Below, piece by piece: positions 36,652-54,905 of a stretch of DNA of 64,000 nt. Where the stretch lies: positions 6,200,001-6,264,000 of the forward strand of contig CP075494.1 of NCBI GenBank assembly GCA_021613535.1, in the 5' to 3' direction. The translations under genes and the position numbers were made by a program. Source of the stretch: Adineta vaga. Taxonomy: Eukaryota > Rotifera. The notes beneath the pieces were generated by a model. It made no database searches, was not told the origin of the DNA, and saw only the letters and a list, made by a program, of their open reading frames with translations. Positions within the stretch are counted from its first letter, which is position 1. Each line of letters starts with the position of its first letter.

Positions 36652-37277
36652 ATTTTTTGTATACGTTTGATCAACACCACAATCTTATACTGAATCGATG
36701 TGTTCGCTCATGCATTCATACAAATTTGTTATACAATATATACGAAAGAATAAAGTAAGTCATGCTAAATCAAATGTCTAGGACACTGATTACATCTTTG
36801 TTTCTGTTTCTATTTATTAGAACACAAAGAGCAATGGTAAGATTGAATTTCGGTAATATATTATATTTATTTTGAAATCAACTTCTTCTCAACATAGTTT
36901 TATTTTGTTATTAACGATGATATACCCAAAACTGAGAAAAATTGTATTTCTCAATGATCATATATGAAATATGCCTTGTGAGAAATAAAAGTTCAAGTAC
37001 ATTGAAGTTTATTTATCTTGTTCAAAGATCTTTTCCTTTAGGCAAAATCTATGAAATAGTACAAGTACATACAATTATCAAGGATTATCGTTACTAAGTT
37101 AAATATAATCATTGAATTGTTTGGTTTACCAATGAACAGTCAAAATAAATATTAAAATTGATGTTTCTCATTTCATCTATTCACCAATAACAAGAATCTC
37201 GTCGTATAACAATTAAAATCAATAGAAGACAGAAAAAAAAGTAAGATAAAAGAAGAAACTGTGAACTAATTTTGATT
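36652..37277. other. Intergenic region
   Basis: AT-rich spacer between GT15 and SPCS3, both on the minus strand; it holds the GT15 promoter and the SPCS3 3' end. No other feature. Confidence 0.45.
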
Positions 37278-38127
37278 TCATTCTTGACTACTGGATCTCG
37301 CACTAGCTGAACGACTTGTCGTATATTGAGCCGGAAAGATAAAAGATGTACTTCCATTTGCACGAATATGAAGTAAACGACCAGCATTTGATATGATATT
37401 CCAATTCAATGATAATGTCACATTATTCGATCTAGAGTTTAATGTAAAAATTCGATGAACATCTTGTTATTTTTTCAACTAACCTTAAATGTTCACCATC
37501 ATCCCAAAAATAATATTTCGTTGCAATTTCATGAAAATTAAAACGAGCTTCTTCACCACGTCGGATAATTTTATCCCATAGAACAACTTGATTAAGACTC
37601 TAATAAAAAAAGATCATTTCATTATAATGAACATATCAAACTTATGAGTTTATCGTTCCGAAAAAATTCAAAGTGATACAACTAGAAACTTCGCAAATAA
37701 TCGACTATAGATGTTCAACTTACATTTGCCGGTGTCACATATTCAGCAACTAAATATAGAAATAATTGTTTCACATTCCAATCAAATAATGGATTAAGAT
37801 CTAAAAGTAGAAATAAGAATTTTCATCATTGTCATCTGTTATGAACTTACCCATATCTACATTTAATTGTAATACACCTAAATCAGTCTTCTTTCGATTT
37901 GCCGAAAAATCCGTCATATGTTTCCTTGAAAGTACAAAAAAATGAATATCTCTTCAAGACTTTTTCAATCTTATTCGAACTTACACAATTGGTTTTACTG
38001 CTTCAATCGAAACTGTTTCATGATATTTTTCAAAAAATGTCGAAAAAAATACTCCTGTTGTCAGTACAGCAAGTACAGTTATTGTAAAAGCAAATAGTGT
38101 ATTTGCTCGACTAAGAAAGGAATGCAT
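37278..38127 (-). CDS. SPCS3: Signal peptidase complex subunit 3 (SPC22/23)
   Basis: Accessory subunit of the ER signal peptidase complex, a type II membrane protein with a lumenal domain. Read on the minus strand from ATG 38127 through five short exons. The N-terminus [20 protein letters not shown] matches the conserved start and single membrane helix. The lumenal part includes LDLNVDMD-like and [13 protein letters not shown]-like strands, [18 protein letters not shown], then [17 protein letters not shown] near the C-terminus. Length (~185 residues) is that of the family. The C-terminus after FPAQYTTS is a short Ser/Arg tail. TTCAATTTCTAG ends seven bases before the ATG, an acceptor-like site. 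It lies 205 bp downstream of TACC on the same strand. Confidence 0.92.
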
Positions 38128-38332
38128 TCCTGATCTAGAAATTGAATTAATGAATTTAGTTTATCTAACATATTTTGATCACATTTTCACAAAATAAGAC
38201 GTATCATTAAGTGTGGAAGAAAGAAAATAGACTAGTACAAATGTATGAGACAGAGAGAAAAGTATTGATAATTACATGTCGAAGTGGAATCATTTTCGAT
38301 AGAAAAAAATTGTGCAAATAGAAAGAAAAAAA

Positions 38333-40207
38333 TTAACGTTTGTTGGTTGTCAACAATTCATCACAAATATTGGTTAATTCAATATTTTCTTTTTTCTAAA
38401 ACACAAAAGAAAGAATGAAAGTAGTTTGATAATGAAGAATTTTACTTTTTGTTCTAATTCTTGTTTAGTAGATTTGAGTTCTTGTTCAAGTGATTGAACT
38501 CGTAATTGTGCATATCGTAATTGTGCTTGAATACCTTCCATTTCTGTTCCTTGTGCACGTCGTAAACGTTCGATTTCACCATTTGCTCTTTAGAAAACAA
38601 TCAATTTTATGGAGAAAAGAAAAGAAGAAATTTTCTTTTACTCATTCAGTTTCTCTTGTGCATGTTGTTTAAGTATAGCATATTTTTGTTTTTGCTCTTC
38701 GGTATATCGTACAGATTCTTCCGAAAAACGTTTCAATGTTTCTGTATTCTACAAAAACAACTTACAATCATTTCAAAAAAAAAGAATCAATTTTATTTCA
38801 CATACTGTTTTATGTTCATTTATAATTGTTTTAAGTTTTTCATTTCGTTTTTTTACATCATTAAACGCATTCTCAGCATTGATTAAATCTTCACTCATTT
38901 GATCACGTTCATTTTTAACAAGTCGTAATTCTTGTTTTAATTCTTCTGTACATTCACAAACACGATGAAGCATTCGATAATATTGTTCAACACATTCACT
39001 AAATAAAATATCGTAAGTATTTAGTAATTGAAAATAAATCTTACATGATTCGTGTTGGATCAATGGGAGATTGTTGAACGACAGAATTGGTTGTTATAAA
39101 TCGTGAACCATCGTTTGATATAGGTGGTGTACTAAATGGTGATTGTTTATTTGTTGATTCGCCAGATGTGTCTTCAATACTCTAAATAATTTCAATAAAT
39201 CTTTGTTTCCTGCCAATCGAAAGGATAAAAACACATACACCAGAAAAGTTATTTTCATTTGTTGGTGTTGTTATTTTTCGGCCTTTCTTTTTCAGAACAA
39301 ATGTATTTGTATCAAACACCTTATCATTTGTTAATGTTGGTGTTAAAGGATCTAAATATTGAAAGGAGAATATGTTTATTTTATGAAATATTTTCTTGAT
39401 CAAACCTTGACCATCGATTGTTTTTGTTCCATTTAATTTCATATTCTTTGCTAAACCTGCAATTGTATCAAGAGAATTTGGTGATAATGGTTGGATATTT
39501 TCTTCACGTTTTGGTAATTCATATGTATATTCAACTGAATAGAAAAATATTTGTACTAAAATCTTTGAAATGATTGTTTACATACGAGAAAATTGATTAG
39601 GTAAAAACGCTGGAATACTTGGAGATATTTCAATATTATTCACAGGTTTGAGAATATTTGATTCAACTGAATAAAAAATAAGATTCTTTTTTTTTCTCGA
39701 TTAAAAGAGAAAAATGTATTTTACGAGTTGGTTTTTCATCGAATACATCTGTATTATTTGGCAATTCAACAGTTGTATCAAGCACATTATTAGTTTTCGT
39801 CTAAAAAGAAAACGATCTCTTTCATTGTTCATCAATCATTGTATTTACTTACGTGTTCATCCAATGATGTTTTATCATCTTTCACTTGTGGTATAACATC
39901 AAATGATTTATTCAATATTAGATTTCTAAAATGACAATGTATTCTCATATGATGAATGAACGTTGTTTTTTTTTCTCTACCCTTGATGAAAAACATCTCT
40001 TTTATTTTCATGACCATTAATACCATTTTCCAAAATATGTTCTGCTGAACTATGTACATTAATTGTTGTTGAAGTCGGTACGATTAAATCCTGAGTATGA
40101 TCATCAATATCCATACGATCAAGACTTTGATTTAACATAAATGAATTATTAGTCTCATCAATTATCCTTGATGATGAATGATATCCTATATCTGCGGTTG
40201 TTGTCAT
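38333..40207 (-). CDS. TACC: TACC family centrosome/spindle coiled-coil protein
   Basis: Transforming acidic coiled-coil protein; with XMAP215/chTOG it stabilises spindle microtubules at centrosomes. The start at 40207 (MTTTADIGYHSSSR) opens a Ser/Asn-rich N-terminal half spread over several short exons (about 40207-39060). The C-terminal TACC domain follows (about 39050-38333): an uninterrupted heptad region through EELKQELRLVKNERDQM, LKTIINEHK, RYTEEQKQKYAILKQHAQEK, RVQSLEQELK and ENIELTNICDELLTTNKR at the very end. That terminus matches the conserved EN-EL-ICD-L end of the family. TTATTTTATAG ends three bases before the ATG, supporting the start and suggesting trans-splicing. It is a single gene, whereas vertebrates have three TACCs. 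Confidence 0.88.
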
Positions 40208-41061
40208 TGTCTATAAAATAATTTTAAAAACAAAAGAAAGAGAATAAGATATGTGAGGAAGTTTGTTCATCTTGTTGAAGATGTTTCTTATTTAAAATCG
40301 ATTCTAGTTTGCCTTTTTTCCTTCTGTTTGTGATGATAATCATAAAAAAGAACAAGAAAAAAAGATAGAGAGAAACAGTGTGCAAACGTGAAAGAAATAA
40401 TAGAATAGCAGGAGAAATAATAACGTGAACACACATAGACGGTTAGAGAAGAAAAACACACACACGGAAAAGAGAGAGAAAGAGAGCATCATGGTATCGT
40501 CACCAGAAACAAGAAACGCTCGCACATCACAAATGAAAAAAAAGCATTATGTATATATGCATGGACATCAGTAAAATGAAACAAAGAAAATAGGATTCAC
40601 GAGGGCATATAGACTGGTTTCTGTTTTGTTCACAAGCTAAGTGGATAGATTTGAAGCTCCCTTTCTTTAGTGAATGAAATCAAATAGAAGGGTAGCATAT
40701 ACAAAGAGTAAAATAAATAAGCACAACCATGCGAATGCGCTAAAGGAGAAAAAAAGAGAGAGAGAGAGTGACAGAGAAAAAAAACGAATAACAAATATGA
40801 ATACTATGAGAACAAAAGAAACAAAAAAAAGAGAGAGAAAAAAACACCACAGAGCACGATAAACACATTGAAGCCAAAGAACAACGAATAAGTATCAACA
40901 GAGAAGAAAAAAAAATGTTTGTTTTGTATGTGTTTATATATTGAAAGAAAATCATAAAATAAAAAATAGAAGAAGAACAATAACATAGCAGATCCTCACT
41001 GTAAACTTAGATGTTCATATTAACGGATGAATTATTCTCTTGCTTGTTGTTCTTCTTCCTC
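40208..41061. other. Intergenic region with purine-rich strand bias
   Basis: Between TDRD3 and TACC, both on the minus strand. The plus strand is strikingly purine-rich from about 40320 to 40980 (AAAGAGAGA blocks, (GA)n at about 40755-40769), producing several spurious frames. No gene recognised. Confidence 0.5.
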
Positions 41062-44000
41062 TTATTCTTCTTCTTCTTCTTTTGTCGATTGTTGTTCATC
41101 ACATTTGCTGCTAAGTAAACTTTCTGTACTAGGACTACGTGCATGTAAATCATCAGATGTGACTAGAGTTAATGGTGCATCAGCGATTGAACATGGCCGT
41201 GGTAAAGATAAATCTTGATGATGATTTTCATCATTTGATGATGTTGTAGTAGAATTAATTACACTTGTATCATGTGAATCTTTACTTGGAGGAGATGCAG
41301 AATCAATTAGTGAATCACCATTTTCATTTCGTCGTGTTGCTTGCGGTGGTAAGCCATTCGTATTGAAACGAGTTGAACGTGCAACAGTTGGCATCGATGG
41401 CGGTGGTGTTGGATACATATACAATGTACCAGCAGAATTGAATGGAAATGGTGGTGCTTCAGGCATCATAACACAACCATCCACTGTTGCAGGATAATAA
41501 CCTGTACGCGGTGCGTAATATGCATTAGCAGCGAAAACATTTAAATCCGTTAGTGGAGGAATGAATGAATACTAAAAAGAAAACAATATACATTCCATGA
41601 TGAGTTTGTTATCGAAGATATTTATATATATTCAATTTCAGACAAAATTAGTTTTCCTATCTTTCTCTTTATGTTTGAAAATCGAGTTAGAAACTAAATC
41701 GACTGGGTTGTTTTTGATGATCTATTTGATTAGGTGAATAAACTAGAAACATATTGACAAAAGCTCGTCGATATTATACAGCCTTTATTGAGATTAAACC
41801 TCGACCTCAACTAACACATTTCGAATCTCCACACTTTCTTTATCGATCGGATATTTCGTTGTTAACTTACAAATTGTTGATCACGTGGGATCAGTTTTAA
41901 ATCACCAAAATGAACTTGATCATAATTATGATAATCACGAAATATAACCGTACAACAAGGAGGACGAATTTCCACAATACTTGCATGATAGAACTAGAAA
42001 ATAAAAGCAAGACGATTGCATCAATATCGATTTCTTTCTTTCCGCTTACTTCTCCATCTTCACTCCAACGAGCTAAACACATATCACCTACTTTCCATCG
42101 AATGCGTTGATTCTAAACAGAAGAAGAATATTCATTATGAATTAAGTTTTCTTGAGAAGAAACCTATTACCGAATTGGAATCTCGACGTTTTTCATTTGA
42201 AACCGTTGTTTCATTATCATTTGTCGATGGTGATGGTTGTTTTTGTTCAGTTGAGGAAGCTTCGGATTTAATACCACTATCATTATTCTCATCATTTTGT
42301 GATCCTGTATTCATTGTACTTTCATTATCGGCATTTGTATTACCATCAATTTTTGAATCACCATTTGAATTTGGAAGATACGTTGGAGTTGCATAAGGAC
42401 CATAACAAAATGTTATATGATCATTTGAATACGAAGGAGCAAGAAATGGTTGTTGATTAGGAAATGTCGAATTTGGAATTCCTGCTAGATTATATGTTAA
42501 AGAACCCTAAAATTAAAATAAGAATGAAAATAGAATAGTTCAAAATTTAAATCTATCTTACTGGATTAGTTTGATAATAACTTAAGTGTGCTGGTATTGT
42601 ACCATTAGCATGTAGATTTGCAGTTGATGCATAAGAATTATGCTGATGACCACCTGTTGAAGAATTATTATGAAGATATAATGCTTCATTTCCGTATGAT
42701 AAGGAAGACAATGAATGATTGTTTGATGTATCATTACGATAAATACTACTTAAATCATTTCCACATATTGCTTCGTCATAGAAACGATTCGGACCACGAC
42801 GAGAACGTTCGTCTTGTGCACGTTGGAGTCTAATATAGAAAAAGAAATGATAAATTGCATCAATCAACGAATGTAGTGGTTTTATTCTTATATTGGATTA
42901 TGCTCTATCGGTTAGAAATGTATACCATGACTATGGAACATAGTATCACATCATTACCCTTTTGAATCTACATATTTGACATTGTTTTTTCTTAACCTCA
43001 TTCTCTTAGATATTATCTAGCGATAGATATGCTTGTTCTCCGAGGTCTAATTCAATGCGTACCTTGGTGGTAAAGGATTTCGTCGTTCTCGATGATTTGC
43101 ATGCGTAGAATCATCTTCACAATCAATTTGTTCATCAATTCCATCTTGTTGAAAGATAATCTGATCGTTATAATTATTGTTATTGTTTAATGTTTGATGA
43201 GGTTGATGATTCGTTGTATGAGTCTCATTATTAAATCGACGTTTATCAGGACGTTCTTTGGGTTTTTCATTTTCGTTAACATCAGCTATTTTCAATGACG
43301 ACATAAAATCCATTAGAGTATTTTTTGGTGGTGGACGTTTATGAAAATTTGTATCACCATCATCATTATCATATCGTGTATTACCTATCAATGTAAAGAA
43401 TGAAAATCTTTGACATTATATAGAATGAAAAGAGAAAAACATACGTCGTCCTTCATAAGATGTTCGATATGCACCATTTCCACGACCCTAAATAAATACA
43501 AATATATATATATATCGATAAATTTTAATTTGTTACTAACTCGATACGTTGGTCGGGGACGAGGATAATTACTTGAACCATACTGAAAACGTGTATTGTC
43601 ATGAGTTAATTGAAGTACACTATTTTTGATAGGTATCGTATCAGTTAATAATAATTTACTACCGGATTTTGTGTTAAAACTAAATAAAAACGAGATTGAA
43701 AATTGTTTTCTTTTCATTTTCATGTACTTTACCTTAAATTAGGAATATAATCATTTGTAATTGCTTGGATAGTTGTATAACCATCGGTAAGTGTTAAAAA
43801 TAAACGATCATATTGATCTGTCTGTTCATTTTGATCATTGCTTATCTGAATAAACGGCTCAATTGCAACGATTTGCACAAAAAAGATTCCCTTGATCTAA
43901 ATTAAATACAAAAAGAATAAAAAAAAATAACATTATGAGTATATACAGGTGCATAATAATCGTCTAGATATTCAAAGGTGAATATAGACACGCCTTTTAA

Positions 44001-44337
44001 ATATTCATAATAGACAGTGTGTACACATGTACTACACACAAGTTTTAACAAGAAGAAACATAAAACGAAAATTCTTACCGAAGCATTCAATATTTGACCA
44101 TTAACTGTTCCAAATAAATCTTCCGGTAAAGGTTTACATGATGCTGTTCGATGAAAATCCACCTGAAATCGAATGGATATTTTGAGAAAAAGAAAAAAAT
44201 CTCGATTCTTATTTTCTTACTTCTTGATAATCTTTAATAAATTGAAATGTTCGTTCGTGATCAGTGACATTCGTTGAATTGACACCGTTATTCACAGGTG
44301 TTGATAATTCTTCCTTGGATGCTATCACAGTTACCAT
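41062..44337 (-). CDS. TDRD3: Tudor domain protein TDRD3
   Basis: Methylarginine reader that scaffolds topoisomerase 3-beta in nucleus and RNA granules. Starts at 44337 (MVTVIASKEEL). The N-terminal OB-fold/DUF1767 region reads LPEDLFGTVNGQILNAS, FLTLTDGYTTIQAI and GSKLLLTDTIPIKNSVLQLTHDN, parallel to human TDRD3. RG-containing sequence follows, then NTLMDFMSSLKIADV (about 43320), matching the conserved 'LFDFLE' helix. The Tudor domain (about 42100-41880) has WKVGDMCLARWSEDGEFYHA and VIFRDYHNYDQVHFGDL, giving the aromatic residues of the methylarginine cage. Unlike vertebrate TDRD3, I see no UBA domain between OB-fold and Tudor. A ~180-residue Pro/Ser-rich tail ends in a Glu run at 41062. Confidence 0.88.
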
Positions 44338-44926
44338 ATTGAAGTCTTGAATGGACAATGGAATTGATTTGAATGGATGGGGAAGAAGAGGAAAGGATAA
44401 ACGCTCAACTTCTTCTCGTCAATATTTTTTTCTTATCAATCTAAAAAAAACAAATCATCGATCTTTTGCTTTTTGTTTTGTTCTCTCTTTCTCTATTATA
44501 TGTCCGCGCTTTCTTCGTACTGTTGTTTTCTCCAATAATATCATCGACATCCATATAATACCAGTTCGTCATTAGTAACACCAATCAATGAAAAAATAAA
44601 TAAAATGTCGCTTTAAAAAATTCAGACGTTTTATGATGATAAAAATTCTAATTTAAGAAAAAAAAAGATTTTTTTCAAAATTTAATTAAGTTGTTAAAAA
44701 AGAGAGACACACAACATACGATGGTACACAACACAACATGGCTTGTATATTATTTAGGCGTTTATTTATTATTCAAACGCGTCGTTTACAAGACGCAGTT
44801 GCAAGAAACGACCTATGAAATGAATATTAGTTGATCTTTAAATCTTTTTTTTTAATAAAAAAAAAAGGTAAACTTATTGCAAAAGAATTATTCATTTGTA
44901 GTATTTTGTTTTTTGTTTATCTAGAG
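44338..44926. other. Divergent intergenic region TDRD3 / FAM135
   Basis: 589 bp shared upstream region. The frame at 44351-44575 (+) has no coding support. TTTGTTTATCTAG ends two bases before the FAM135 ATG. No other clear element. Confidence 0.45.
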
Positions 44927-50027
<5,101 letters not shown>

Positions 50028-51893
50028 GCGATTTTGTTCTTTTTTTTAAATAATCAAGCAATTCAAGGTCTCAACATCAATTAAATCGTTTTGATTTTTT
50101 TGTTCGTTTCATCGTTTATCATGTGCTTGTAAACGAAAAAAACAAAATAAGAATATAAAACAATAAACATCATTAAACGAAAAATTCTTTTGTTTCCGCA
50201 CGATTTTATCTGTTCTCCCCAAAACCAGTATCGTTTACATTAGTACTTCAAATACTAACTCCAAAGATTGATATTTGAAAAAAAACTGACATAAAGCATG
50301 TCCAATCACTTGTATAAGTCAATTAAACGTATATGGTCTTTGTACTTGACGTATCTATTCAAATACGATCGACATCAAAATTGATATATTTCTGAAATGG
50401 CACGATTTTAATTGATTTTGTTTCTTATTCTAAAAAATCGTTACATTAGACTTCTTCTAACTTGAAAATAGTATACGAATTCAAGAAAATATAATAATAT
50501 TTGAATGGTTTTCTATAGTCTGATGCGATTTTTTATTTGAAGTTGGATAGATATACAGATACATGATTTTGAACGTTTGATTTACGATATAGAATAGTCA
50601 ATATTACTACCAAGGTATAAAATATACGAAAATGCCGCCTTTTCTTTTTACGTGCAGAATAAACAATGCGCGATATATTTATTGGCGTCATAAATAGGAA
50701 AAGTATGACTGATGTATACATTAATTTTACAGGTAAATGAAGGTAGAGTACGTGTTTCAGTAATCATTTTCTAAAATGAATAGTGCGTAACGACTTATAT
50801 ATCGATGTTTTTCGTACTTATTTGGTTCTATCATTGATTGAAGAGGAGATTAAATGGATATATTGCATTGAACAAAAGATATCGCAACGTATATATAAAC
50901 TAATCTTTACATGATCCGTTCAGAAACATTTATGAACTATCTAAATTCTTTCTCTTCAATCGAATATATGCTTAGCGATCGAATGAACAAAAAACTAGAT
51001 GTACCATTGCTAATAAAATACTTACTAAACATTTATATTTGAGTTTGAATTTTGTTAAGAACAGTTCTTTTTACAACAAGGAATGCATCTTAAAGTGGGG
51101 ACATACTTATGAATATTTTTAGTTTTTAGATGAGACGGCCATTGAATCAAATACGATCGCATGATTCATTTTTCCGATGCTTTATCGTTGTAATCAAAGA
51201 TATACTGTTCAACAATAAAATACATTTGTAACTATTTCTTGCTATTCTATTTAACAACCAATAGAAACGACAAACACATGTACGATGCATTGTTTTTAAT
51301 GTATAAGCAATTTCAGGATTATTTCGACTCTTTTAAATGCATAGTCAATCATGCATGCACTCATTATGGATAAAAATAGCTACATATTTCAGTCATCGAT
51401 CAAAAGATATATTAACAAAGATCTGAAAAATATTTCACCAGTTATATTCTGATCAAGTATGTATACATGTTTTCCTTCTCATATGAAATATATAGTCTAC
51501 ATTGAGATATAAATGAAAAATCTCCTGATTTATTAATCTTCCTATGATCATTAATACTCTAATATTATCTTTGCTGTATGACAACAGATCATACAAGTCG
51601 AAGTTGAGCAGAATACATAGATCACTTATGAATACATACAAGCAACACTGCGAATAATACGAAGTTAACTTTTGAGAAAACTCCATTTTGAAATCAAATA
51701 ACATAACACTCAATATTAGAATTTTGAATCTCTTCTTTAGCACTATTAGTCATATAAGACTTGTATTTATCTTTTTTTTTTCTACATTTTTCACTGCGTT
51801 GATTTCTTGTATAGGTGGTGTTTGATAAATTAGTGATCGTGATCGTATTCATTTTTATCTGGTACAATAGTCAAGTATTCTTTTATTGTTTTC
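50028..51893. other. Non-coding region, 1.9 kb
   Basis: AT-rich with frequent stops in all frames. AATAAA for RPS27 at about 50162. Frames at 50533-50721 (-) and 51453-51743 (-) show no coding character. No transposon ends or RNA gene recognised. Confidence 0.5.
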
Positions 51894-54800
51894 ATGGAAG
51901 AAGAGAAGGAAGAACGAACTTGGTAAGTATATTGTTGCATGTCTAATGATCCACAATCAGCTATAACTCGTGGTTCGATAGTTTTTTGGACTATTTCCGA
52001 AAGCTTTCAAGAGATTCTTTCAAATAATATCTAAGAAAATGCTCGAACAAGTTTTCTCCCTTGAAGACGTAATTTGATAATATAGTTATTATGCATAAGC
52101 ATGTGCTCGATAGTTTTTTTCTATCGGATAGTGAAACTTTTATTTCTTATTATAGGTTTGGATTAGAACCTCGCTCCGTAATCATATATATAGGTGGTAG
52201 TCTATTTTTAATTGCTACCATAACTTTGATACTTTCACTAATACCAGCGTATCTCACTGATGAGCATTTTAACATAACTAGATCCAGTGAAACTGGTATA
52301 TTGTTACGTGCAAGGAAATAGAACATATTTACATTATCTTTGATTTTGTTTCAGTAACGGATATGTGGTCAGTACGATATCTTACAAGTCTAACAAGTCT
52401 TCATGTTATTACCTCCCGTGCTAGTTCACCATATGACAAATCAAGATTAGGTCAAGCAGTAAGTACAGTTCATTTTATAATAGACAAGTATCTGAAATAA
52501 TCTGCACGATATTTCATTATAAAACACGATCGGAATGATTGAACTAAGGGATAACTAAATGAACGAAGAATAATTCCTACGACTATTGAAAATAGTACGA
52601 AAACTAATCAATAAATCGAATTCTTCGTGTAAGATGTGTACATAAACAGACAATATAGTCAATCCTCATTTTTCTGTATTATAGTTCGATAAAGCCATAG
52701 GCTTGTCATTTGGCACAATGAAAATCACAACAAGTTACTTAGAAGACGATAGTACATATCAACGTTATCGTCGACAGTATGTTAGTATTATTTTAATAAA
52801 AGTTATAGAAATTATTTTCGTTTGAAGAGATGCAACACAAGTAACTAGTTCATCTCCTTCAATTTATTTCAATGTTCAATTACAAGCTGTATATCCGACT
52901 CGATGTCGTGGTGTTCTTCAATGCCAAAAATCATTTAGACGGCAGACTATATCTAAATTCTTGACTACTAGAAATTTTCCTCTCGAGATCCCATTGGCTA
53001 ATGGACGTACTATACCTGTTCAAATGCAACTGAACAGTTTCGTTGAAAATTTCGGTGAGTACCCACATGCTTATTAACTATGACAAGTGTCCTACGAAAA
53101 GTTCAGTAAAGTCAATATTCTATCATATATCTTGTGGGAACGTTTGAAAATACGAAACATAGTATGCCGAGTCTGAAATGATATATTGGAAACAATATTT
53201 AGAGAAAAAGAACTTCTCACTCTGAACGAGGATTCAAAAGAATGCACGAAAACTTAATAATTCAAGACTTGTAAGATAATTCTATGTCATGTATAATTGA
53301 TTTGTTTTGTAGTAATATCTTCAAATGAAGAAACATCATCGAGTAGTGCAGCTACTTCATCAGTGACTACTTCAACAAAAACAACAATAACAACAACAAC
53401 AACAACAACAAGTGGTATGTAAATGATATCTTTCGAAACAATCGAGATCTGCTCTACAAGAATAATTTTCTTTGATTGACCTATGAGAATCATTGTAAAA
53501 ACTAGAAAAAGTTAGATCATGGAAGAATAGTTCTAGACAGTATTATTGAACTCTTACAATACGTTTCGTAAGTTTATAAATATGACACTTTGCAGATTCC
53601 CACACATAAAAAATGGGATTTTTCTGTTTTTTTTCTCATCCACACATTAAACGACATAAAGTTTAGATCGAGATCATGGAGGTCTTCAGAAGATGTTTTC
53701 AAAACAAAATACACTTGATGTAACTGGAAATATGCAACATTCGAAAAGAATGAACAATGTTAAAATAAACATCTACTTAATACTTGTTTAGTAATATGAG
53801 TTTTATTTAGTCCGATAGTAAGAGACATACTTTGTACTTACCATGTAGAACTTAGCTAAACATTTCTACGTATAAAACTAAATCATTTTACGAACTGAGT
53901 GAGACATATCCATTTACTCCTACAGAAACGTTTAATTGAAAGAATAAAAATCCAGTACGATAAGCTAGATCTTTCTCGACATATCCGTATGTATTGAAAT
54001 CCATTGCTAATTTTTACTCTGTGTAACTACAAAAGTGATCACATCAAGAACTACTACTACAAAGAAAACTTCGACGACTTCGACGACTTCGACAACTTCA
54101 GTTTCAACAACCACTTCCACGACGACGACCACGACCACGACGACGACCACGACCACGACGACGACGACGATCACGACGACAACCACCACTCCTTGCGTGA
54201 GCACAGTAACACCAACCGGCCAAGGTAAGAAGAATAATTATCCATCTACCATCGATTTTCAATTCATTACTTGTTTTTTTTGTTTCAGCTCCACTAATGG
54301 CATGGGATTTTGAAGGGAATTTGGATGATCGCTTTCTTGCATATAATGGCACAACAAGCAGCAATATCACATATGGACTTGGTCGAAATGGATGTGGACA
54401 ATGCTTGAATCTCGAAAAGGCACATACTCAATCGGTCTATATTCAACGGACGCCGTATATTGATTTGCGAGGCGTACCCTACTCATTTGAAGCTTGGATC
54501 AAACCAAAAAATTCTACCGATGGCCCTGAACATGCCATTTTTGGTCAATGTGGATCAGGAGGTAGTTTAGGATGTATGCGGGGTGCCATCGGTGGACCTG
54601 GTCCTATGAGTTTGCGATTACGAAGTGATACGCTATCAGGTACACAACCTATTCCAAGTAATACATGGTCTCATGTAACATATGTTTTCAATGGAACAGG
54701 AGGAGCAATTTCGCTCTATCTTAACGGTGTACTAGATAAGTCCGGGAGTGGTCATGGACCTTTCGTAGGACCGCCACATGCTTTTCAAATTGGAAACGCC

Positions 54801-54905
54801 GATATTGCCGGAAATTTGCACTTCGATGGATGCATTGATCAAATATTCTTTTATAATTATGAGCGTACAGCTAGCGAAATAGCCGGAACTTATGCGCTAG
54901 GATAA
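51894..54905 (+). CDS. Type II membrane protein with Thr-rich stalk and LamG-like (ConA-fold) ectodomain
   Basis: Exon 1 (51894-51922, MEEEKEERT) joins 52156 to give a short acidic cytoplasmic end, then one membrane helix (VIIYIGGSLFLIATITLIL). The next exons encode an ectodomain region (about 52351-53054) with FDKAIGLSFGTMKITTSYLE and YFNVQLQAVYPTRCRGVLQC. Two Thr-rich exons follow (53313-53413 and 54035-54224), the second nearly pure Thr, forming a mucin-like stalk. The last exon (54288-54905) is a ~205-residue LamG-like domain: MAWDFEGNLDDRF, SFEAWIKPKN, WSHVTYVFNGTGGAISLYLNGVLDKSG, FQIGNADIAGNLHFDGCIDQIFFYNYERTASEIAGTY, the standard Laminin_G_3 pattern. Ligand unknown; carbohydrate or matrix binding is inferred. 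Exon chaining through the Thr region is in frame. Confidence 0.78.
54113..54190 (+). repeat. (ACG/ACC)n minisatellite coding for poly-Thr
   Basis: ACGACGACCACG-type units, variable in third position. The local base composition is far richer in C/G than its surroundings. It codes for about 26 Thr in the membrane protein stalk. The reverse strand gives a spurious poly-Val frame. Confidence 0.9.

Noticed and set aside
40674-40986. Overlapping frames on both strands rich in Lys/Glu or Phe/Ser
   Set aside because: Artefacts of the purine-rich tract.
54007-54370. Poly-Val and Arg/Gly-rich frames on the minus strand and an Asp/His frame on the plus strand
   Set aside because: Shadows of the Thr-coding minisatellite in the LamG gene.
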